Assembly (NCBI GenBank): GCA_017937735.1
Contig: JAGBCZ010000018.1
Coordinates: 1-9,187, forward strand
From: Alphaproteobacteria bacterium
GTDB taxonomy: Bacteria > Pseudomonadota > Alphaproteobacteria > Rs-D84
Direction: 5' to 3'
DNA: 9,187 nucleotides
Part shown: one piece after another, positions 5,503 through 9,187 of the stretch
Numbering within the stretch: the first letter of the stretch is position 1
Layout: each line of letters starts with the position of its first letter
Position numbers and translations under genes: made by a program
The notes under the pieces: model-generated
Seen by the model: only the letters and a program-made list of their open reading frames with translations
What the model was told of the DNA's origin: nothing
Database searches by the model: none

Positions 5503-6330
5503 ATGAATGGGTGTTTTCAGGACTTTAGTTTGCATAACCATTCTAATTTTAGTGACGGCGAGAGTTCTGTTGAAGATGTTGTTTGTGCTGCAGTTCGGTC
5601 GGGCGTAAAATATGTTGGGATTTCTGATCATTTGTGTTTGCATCCTGGGAAGCCGGGTACAATGGGCCAAAAAGATTTAGAAAAATATGTTCAGCATGTT
5701 AGAAAAATTGGAAATCAATCTAATGTACATGTCCTGTTAGGGGCTGAGGTGGACGTGCCTATAACAGATGATGAATGGAAATTATGTGCGGAATTAAAAC
5801 AAAAATATCAATTTGATTATTTTATAGGCTCTGTTCATCCGTTCAGTTGCTATGAAGACAAATTAGCAATGAAAAATAAATTTGATACAGACTTGCCATC
5901 ATTATTAAAAGAACACAGTGTTTACTGGAGTCAGGTTTATTCTTTGGCACAATCTGATCTGTTTGAAATACTGGGGCATCTGGATGTCTATAAAGTGTCA
6001 GGGGCACAAACAGAACAATATTTTATCCCCGAAATTGCAAATGTCCTGGATGTGGCTAAGGTCAATAATAAAATTGTAGAAGTTAATACGTCTGGATTTT
6101 ACGAGTCCTTGGTTGGCGAGCAGCTGCCGTCTAACAAGATAGTTTCAGGTTGTATTCAAAGGGGAATTCCATTGATTTTAAGCAGTGATTCCCATAATTG
6201 TAAGCATGTTGTCCGTGATTTTGAACGGGGGAAAAATTTGGTGACCAAGCTATGTGGGGCGATTGCAACCAGATACAGTTGCGCTCAACTGAAGAAAATA
6301 TTTAATTCTTATCATGCGAAGCTTCGCTAG
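5503..6330 (+). CDS. PHP-domain phosphoesterase, histidinol-phosphatase-like
   Basis: This 275-residue protein has all the metal-ligand motifs of the PHP superfamily in order: H11-N-H13, SDGE (17-20), SDH (41-43), GAEVD with Glu82, GSVH with His112, GHLD (158-161), EVNTSG (193-198) and SSDSH with Asp229 and His231. PHP enzymes use a multinuclear metal centre to hydrolyse phosphoesters. The layout and length match HisJ/HisK-type histidinol-phosphate phosphatases. No other histidine-biosynthesis gene is nearby, so the substrate may differ. The ATG at 5503 is preferred over the in-frame GTG at 5494 because the AGGTG spanning the ABC-F stop codon is then correctly spaced. It is therefore translationally coupled to the ABC-F protein. 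Its 3' end overlaps the convergent radical SAM gene by 29 bases. Confidence 0.88.
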   Translation: MNGCFQDFSLHNHSNFSDGESSVEDVVCAAVRSGVKYVGISDHLCLHPGKPGTMGQKDLEKYVQHVRKIGNQSNVHVLLGAEVDVPITDDEWKLCAELKQKYQFDYFIGSVHPFSCYEDKLAMKNKFDTDLPSLLKEHSVYWSQVYSLAQSDLFEILGHLDVYKVSGAQTEQYFIPEIANVLDVAKVNNKIVEVNTSGFYESLVGEQLPSNKIVSGCIQRGIPLILSSDSHNCKHVVRDFERGKNLVTKLCGAIATRYSCAQLKKIFNSYHAKLR

Positions 6331-7636
6331 ACTTAGCATTGCGTTTCAATAGCTCTTTTAGCACCTGTTTAACATACATACAGTATGGACGGTCCAATTT
6401 ATGTTTGTTTCCAAACAAAACCTCGGCTTCTAATGGGCATCCGCCGCCACAAATATAAAAGGCAGGGCACTTCCAGCATTTTTCCTTGTTTATCGTAAGG
6501 TTTTTTGCCCAGTCTTTATAAAACTTGTTTTTAAATATTGTTTCAAAAGAGTCTTTGTTTATGTTTCCGCAAATTTCCTTGGGGGTATTCCAATAGCCAT
6601 GACAAACACTTAGATCACCATTAGGTCGAACGACCAGTTGTTGACCACCAGATGCCGCACAATCACTATAGCAGAATGATGGGCTGTGGAATGCGATTAT
6701 CTTTCTTGCCAATCTGTTATCTTTTGTTGGCGTGTCTGCCAAGAAATCGTACGATTCAAACAACAGTTTCGTTGCCTTTGGGATATATGTTTTCCAATCG
6801 GCATCCTTGTTATGAAATTGCATCAAATTATAATTAACAGCTTCAATGCCCAGGCTTTTTACCCATGGCAGAAATGTGTCGTCATCTAATGTCGTGTCTG
6901 AAATAGTAACAGACAGACCGAAATTGATATTGCGTTCCTGCAGTTTTTTGATTTTTGGAATCACGGTATCATACACGCTGGCACCAGATTCAAAGAATAT
7001 TCTGTTTTCATCAGTTATGTGCTTTGGGCCATCCAGCGATATTCCAATGTTCATTTTATGTTCAGCAAAGAAGTCTATAACCTCATCCGTCAAAGCGGTT
7101 CCGTTTGTAACAATCGCAAATTCAATTGGGATTTCTGATTCTTGTTCAGTTTTTAAAATAGCATATTTTATTAACGGAAAATTTAGTGTTGGCTCGCCCC
7201 CATAAAACAAAAGGCTACCCTTGGGTGCGTTGATGTTTTTCAGATGTTCAAAAAACTTGCTCAGAGTATTATCAATGGTTTCTTTTGTCATAACCTGGGG
7301 ACATTGATGGTTTAGCTTGCCTATAAAACAATACTTACACGCCAGGTTACAGGTGTTGGTTGGGATGATATAAAGCAGGTTTACTTTCTCGCCGATTTGT
7401 TCGTTTACACTGTCTATTAAAATCTGTTTGGCATTTTCATCCTGTTGCTTGTTGTCAACTAAAATGCCTGCCTGGTATAAGTAATCAATTTCTTCTGCAG
7501 AAAAACAAGCCAAATCACCCGCATATAAACGATTTACTTCATCTGTGTTCAAGGTGACGGGTTTGAAAATTATGTTGTTAAAAACAGCATAACGATCATG
7601 CGCAATTTTTATTTTATGCGTAAATTTTGATAACAT
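6302..7636 (-). CDS. Radical SAM/SPASM peptide maturase
   Basis: This 444-residue enzyme has the radical SAM cluster motif CNLACKYC (Cys96, Cys100, Cys103), FYGGEP (144-149), NGT and SLDGP. It ends in a SPASM domain for auxiliary iron-sulfur clusters: Cys345, Cys356, then C387-x2-C390-x5-C396-x3-C400, and Cys419. Cys322 and Cys326 are further candidate ligands. About 85 residues precede the radical SAM core, as in RiPP maturases that bind their precursor through an N-terminal recognition domain. This enzyme class installs thioether or carbon-carbon links in peptides using reductively cleaved S-adenosylmethionine. It lies 19 bases after a 50-residue cysteine-containing peptide gene on the same strand, its likely substrate. 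An anaerobic sulfatase maturase is the main alternative, but no sulfatase is nearby and the N-terminal extension argues against it. Confidence 0.92.
   Translation of the reverse strand: MLSKFTHKIKIAHDRYAVFNNIIFKPVTLNTDEVNRLYAGDLACFSAEEIDYLYQAGILVDNKQQDENAKQILIDSVNEQIGEKVNLLYIIPTNTCNLACKYCFIGKLNHQCPQVMTKETIDNTLSKFFEHLKNINAPKGSLLFYGGEPTLNFPLIKYAILKTEQESEIPIEFAIVTNGTALTDEVIDFFAEHKMNIGISLDGPKHITDENRIFFESGASVYDTVIPKIKKLQERNINFGLSVTISDTTLDDDTFLPWVKSLGIEAVNYNLMQFHNKDADWKTYIPKATKLLFESYDFLADTPTKDNRLARKIIAFHSPSFCYSDCAASGGQQLVVRPNGDLSVCHGYWNTPKEICGNINKDSFETIFKNKFYKDWAKNLTINKEKCWKCPAFYICGGGCPLEAEVLFGNKHKLDRPYCMYVKQVLKELLKRNAKSSEASHDKN
6316..6327. repeat. Perfect palindrome in the convergent gene overlap
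   Basis: GCGAAGCTTCGC is a perfect 12-base palindrome inside the 29-base overlap of the PHP and radical SAM genes, just before the PHP stop. It codes in both genes at once. No T-run flanks it on either strand, so a classical bidirectional terminator is not supported. Confidence 0.5.
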
Positions 7637-7655
7637 TACAAAGCCTCAGTGCCAA

Positions 7656-7808
7656 CTATGCAGCTGGACGTGAATAAGCGCGTGCCAACTTCTGTTGCAA
7701 GATACATGCGTCCATCTGAGATACAACATTTGGTTTAGAACAGTTGCAGAAAGAAGCTTCGATTTTGTTCAAATCCTGAATGCTTTTGTCCATTTTAATG
7801 ATTTGCAT
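7656..7808 (-). CDS. Putative RiPP precursor peptide (50 residues, three Cys)
   Basis: The ATG at 7808 is placed by a textbook ribosome binding site, AAGGAG (7820-7815), seven bases upstream. A longer in-frame start at 7865 would add a hydrophobic stretch lying over the promoter and is rejected. The peptide starts MQIIKMDKSIQDLNKIEASF, a charged leader-like part with an L-N-K-I-E helix. A core-like part follows with Cys21-Asn-Cys23 and Cys35 and ends KLARAYSRPAA. It is the first gene of an operon with the radical SAM/SPASM maturase. Position, size and cysteines fit a sactipeptide- or ranthipeptide-like precursor with thioether links. No family motif is recognised, and no protease or exporter gene is adjacent, so maturation and export are open. 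The role is inferred from context. Confidence 0.72.
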   Translation of the reverse strand: MQIIKMDKSIQDLNKIEASFCNCSKPNVVSQMDACILQQKLARAYSRPAA

Positions 7809-7837
7809 GTAATACTCCTTGTCTTTATTCAAGAAAT

Positions 7838-7865
7838 ATTTTATAAATATTATGACAAAAGTCAA
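7838..7865 (-). promoter_or_regulatory. Promoter of the RiPP precursor / radical SAM operon
   Basis: On the minus strand TTGACT (7865-7860) is followed after 16 bases by TAAAAT (7843-7838). Each hexamer is one base from consensus. Transcription would start near 7831, giving a short leader of about 22 bases carrying AAGGAG. The divergent kinase gene begins only 85 bases from the peptide start, so control elements may be shared. Confidence 0.6.
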
Positions 7866-7893
7866 TAAAATAGTTCGTACAAAAGGAGGTTAA

Positions 7894-8364
7894 ATGTCTA
7901 CAATTCATTTGATGTGTGGGTATATAGGTTTTGGCAAAACTACCGTTGCAAAACAAATAGAACAGGAAACTGGTGCACGCAGATTTACACCAGATGATGT
8001 GATGATTGAATTATTTGGTACGGATGTTGGCGATGACTTTATGGAAAAGGCAAACAAGGTTGACGAGTATATCTGGGAACAGATTGCATTGACCATTAAA
8101 AACGGACAAGATGTCATATATGACGCAGGTTCTTGGTCTGCAGATGACAGAAAATATGTTATGCAAAGAATCCAAAAACTGGGGGCAAAATCCCTGTGGC
8201 ACCAGGTTAACTGTGATATTGAATTGGCAAAAAAACGCACATTGGCACGCAGTAAAAGTGCAGAAGAGCTATCTGTGGATGAAAAGTTTTTTGATGAAAA
8301 TCTATCCCGGTATGAGCCAATAAGCCAGGCAGAGCAATTAGATGTAGTGGTTCATAATAACTAG
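7894..8364 (+). CDS. Small P-loop kinase-like ATP-binding protein
   Basis: This 156-residue protein has an N-terminal Walker A, GYIGFGKTT (residues 9-17), then FTPDD (31-35) and a Walker-B-like strand, DVIYDAGSW. An Arg/Lys-rich segment, AKKRTLARSKS, acts as the likely lid. This is the layout of the AAA_33 / zeta-toxin / polynucleotide-kinase-like group, which phosphorylates small molecules, nucleic acid ends or sugars. A strong AAGGAGG ribosome binding site (7883-7889) fixes the start. It is divergent from the RiPP operon and followed by its own terminator, so it forms a one-gene unit. The substrate is unknown. No antitoxin-like gene is adjacent, which makes a zeta-toxin role unlikely. A part in tailoring or immunity for the peptide is only a guess. 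Confidence 0.8.
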   Translation: MSTIHLMCGYIGFGKTTVAKQIEQETGARRFTPDDVMIELFGTDVGDDFMEKANKVDEYIWEQIALTIKNGQDVIYDAGSWSADDRKYVMQRIQKLGAKSLWHQVNCDIELAKKRTLARSKSAEELSVDEKFFDENLSRYEPISQAEQLDVVVHNN

Positions 8365-8368
8365 TTAT

Positions 8369-8393
8369 CCGCCCCACATGGGCGGGTTTCTTT
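8369..8393 (+). terminator. Rho-independent terminator after the kinase gene
   Basis: CCGCCC (8369-8374), loop CACAT, GGGCGG (8380-8385) form a 6-base-pair GC stem followed by GTTTCTTT. It begins five bases after the kinase stop codon and ends just before dispersed repeat copy 2. Confidence 0.8.
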
Positions 8394-8396
8394 ATC

Positions 8397-8430
8397 CATA
8401 CAATCCTTTTTGACATCCTGTGAATTCGGT
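8397..8430 (+). repeat. Dispersed repeat, copy 2 (promoter-active form)
   Basis: This is the partner of the copy at 3770-3803, in the same orientation: 21 identical bases, then scattered mismatches, 29 of 34 in all by eye. It holds the -35 element of the promoter described next. The copies are 4,627 bases apart and bracket the ABC-F, PHP, radical SAM, peptide and kinase genes. Confidence 0.75.
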
Positions 8431-8437
8431 TTATACT
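8410..8437 (+). promoter_or_regulatory. Strong sigma70-type promoter of the Y-family polymerase fragment
   Basis: TTGACA (8410-8415) and TATACT (8432-8437) are 16 bases apart. An inverted repeat, GTGAAT (8420-8425) and ATTCAC (8439-8444), flanks the -10 box and could be an operator. Transcription would begin near 8444, only about four bases before the ATG at 8448, so the message would be nearly leaderless. I see no classic SOS box. Confidence 0.8.
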
Positions 8438-8447
8438 GATTCACGGA

Positions 8448-8748
8448 ATGGCGGAAAGGTTTTATCTTTGCATTGATTTAAAGAGTTTCTTTGCCTCGGT
8501 CGAAGCGGTTGACCGTGGACTGGACCCGTTTACAACAAACCTGGTGGTGGCGGACCCGTCACGGGGGCGGGGGTCGGTCTGTCTGGCGATAACGCCGGCG
8601 ATGAAGGCCCTGGGGATTCGCAATCGTTGCCGGGTCTTTGAAATCCCGCATAGCCCCCGAATACCGATACATCACCATAGTCGAAACCAAAATCCCCTTT
8701 GATGATATCACCGACGTATCCAGCCCCGAAATCCCAAATGGGGAATGA
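8448..8748 (+). pseudogene. Broken Y-family DNA polymerase gene fragment (UmuC/DinB type), chimeric 3' end
   Basis: The first ~67 codons encode the N-terminus of a Y-family translesion polymerase: FYLCIDLKSFFASVEAVDRG carries the catalytic Asp and the DxKSFFASVE motif. NLVVADPSRGRGSVCLA and ALGIRNRCRVFEIP follow. Full proteins run to about 420 residues. Here the palm domain stops at FEIP, and the frame reads low-complexity residues to TGA at 8700-8702. From 8644 the next frame reads on coherently (APEYRYITIVETKIPFDD and beyond) to TGA at 8746-8748. This looks like a deletion junction joining the polymerase start to the 3' end of another, unrecognised gene. The region is visibly richer in G and C than everything around it. 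The second catalytic acidic pair is absent, so a working polymerase is excluded. Confidence 0.78.
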
Positions 8749-8780
8749 AAAAAATAGCGATATAAGTGTTTGTTCTTTAA

Positions 8781-8808
8781 TTGATTATTTGGACATATTA
8801 TCTATAAT
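8781..8808 (+). promoter_or_regulatory. Promoter of the zinc-ribbon gene
   Basis: TTGATT (8781-8786) and a perfect TATAAT (8803-8808) are separated by 16 bases. The predicted start of transcription (about 8814-8815) coincides with the ATG at 8815. No Shine-Dalgarno sequence precedes that ATG, which supports leaderless translation. Confidence 0.72.
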
Positions 8809-8814
8809 GGTCAT

Positions 8815-9187
8815 ATGAAGCCTAAATCATACATTATTGAAAATACAGAACTCATGTCTGAATGGGACTGGGATGCTAATGCTGATTTAGATCCAAATAA
8901 ATTGACACCGGGTTCAAATAAAAAAGCTTGGTGGGCATGTGGTAAGTGTGGCCATAAATGGCAGACTACTATTCACCATAGGGCAGTTAGAAAACAAGAT
9001 TGCCCAAAATGTAGATATTTATTAAAAAAACACATTTCGTCTAATTTGGTAGAGACACATCAAAACCGTCTTAAATACTGGGATTTTTCTAAAAATAAAT
9101 TATTAAAACCTGAAATAGTAAGTAAGTACTCGCGTAACAAAGTTTGGTGGAAGTGTCCTGACTGTAATCATGAGTGGGAGACAACAA
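8815..9187 (+). CDS. Tandem zinc-ribbon protein (DUF4379-like), N-terminal part
   Basis: The frame is open to the window end, so only the first 124 residues are seen. They contain one complete and one partial copy of a treble-clef zinc-ribbon repeat: WDWDANADLDPNKLTPGS, then WWAC-x2-C-GHKW (Cys42, Cys45), then an Arg, and CPKC (Cys63, Cys66). The second copy has YWDFSKN and WWKC-x2-C-NHEW (Cys114, Cys117). The W-x-C-x2-C-x2-x-W and later C-P-x-C signature is that of the probable zinc-ribbon family (PF14311/DUF4379). Proteins of this type bind nucleic acid and sometimes end in a Vsr-like or other PD-(D/E)xK nuclease domain; whether this one does lies outside the window. Its low-GC composition contrasts with the polymerase fragment next to it. 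Confidence 0.85.
   Translation, partial: MKPKSYIIENTELMSEWDWDANADLDPNKLTPGSNKKAWWACGKCGHKWQTTIHHRAVRKQDCPKCRYLLKKHISSNLVETHQNRLKYWDFSKNKLLKPEIVSKYSRNKVWWKCPDCNHEWETT

Noticed and set aside
7809..7865. Longer start for the RiPP precursor giving a hydrophobic N-terminus
   Set aside because: The extra codons overlie the promoter boxes and the AAGGAG site, which fits the ATG at 7808.
1..9187. CRISPR array, rRNA or IS transposase
   Set aside because: I saw no regularly spaced repeats, no rRNA-like sequence and no DDE or HUH transposase motif in any frame.

Overview
The window looks like an accessory or defence-type region of a Gram-negative, moderately AT-rich bacterial genome. Purine-rich ribosome binding sites (AAAGGA, AAGGAG, AAGGAGG) precede most genes, and several sigma70-type promoters can be read directly. 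The lineage cannot be fixed from sequence alone. An uncultured, host-associated alphaproteobacterium is my guess, at low confidence.

Left part (1-3683). The window opens inside the 3' end of an McrC-type nuclease gene. A 60-residue two-repeat protein of unknown function follows, with its own promoter and terminator. Two translationally coupled Nudix hydrolase genes come next, and the second is a Nudix-ASCH fusion. Facing them on the minus strand are a short PPase-like gene and an MccF/LD-carboxypeptidase-like S66 peptidase gene, which form an operon behind a near-consensus promoter.

Middle (3684-6330). A 391-base gene-poor interval holds a promoter, a perfect hairpin, a dispersed repeat and a decayed coding remnant. 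An ABC-F ATPase gene follows; its first ATPase domain is shortened as in antibiotic-resistance ABC-F proteins. It is coupled to a PHP-domain phosphoesterase gene.

Right-middle (6302-8393). A minus-strand operon encodes a 50-residue cysteine-containing peptide followed by a radical SAM/SPASM peptide maturase. This is a minimal RiPP (ribosomally made, modified peptide) locus and the most interesting system in the window. A small P-loop kinase-like gene is divergent from it and ends at a good terminator.

Right end (8394-9187). A second copy of the dispersed repeat supplies a strong promoter for a GC-rich fragment of a Y-family DNA polymerase gene, fused out of frame to other coding sequence. 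A tandem zinc-ribbon (DUF4379-like) gene then starts at an apparently leaderless promoter and runs off the window.

Several modules point to conflict or toxic-compound handling: McrC, the MccF-like peptidase, the ABC-F protein, the RiPP maturase and the zinc-ribbon protein. The two repeat copies lie in the same orientation and bracket the ABC-F to kinase block, which may mark it as a separately acquired segment.
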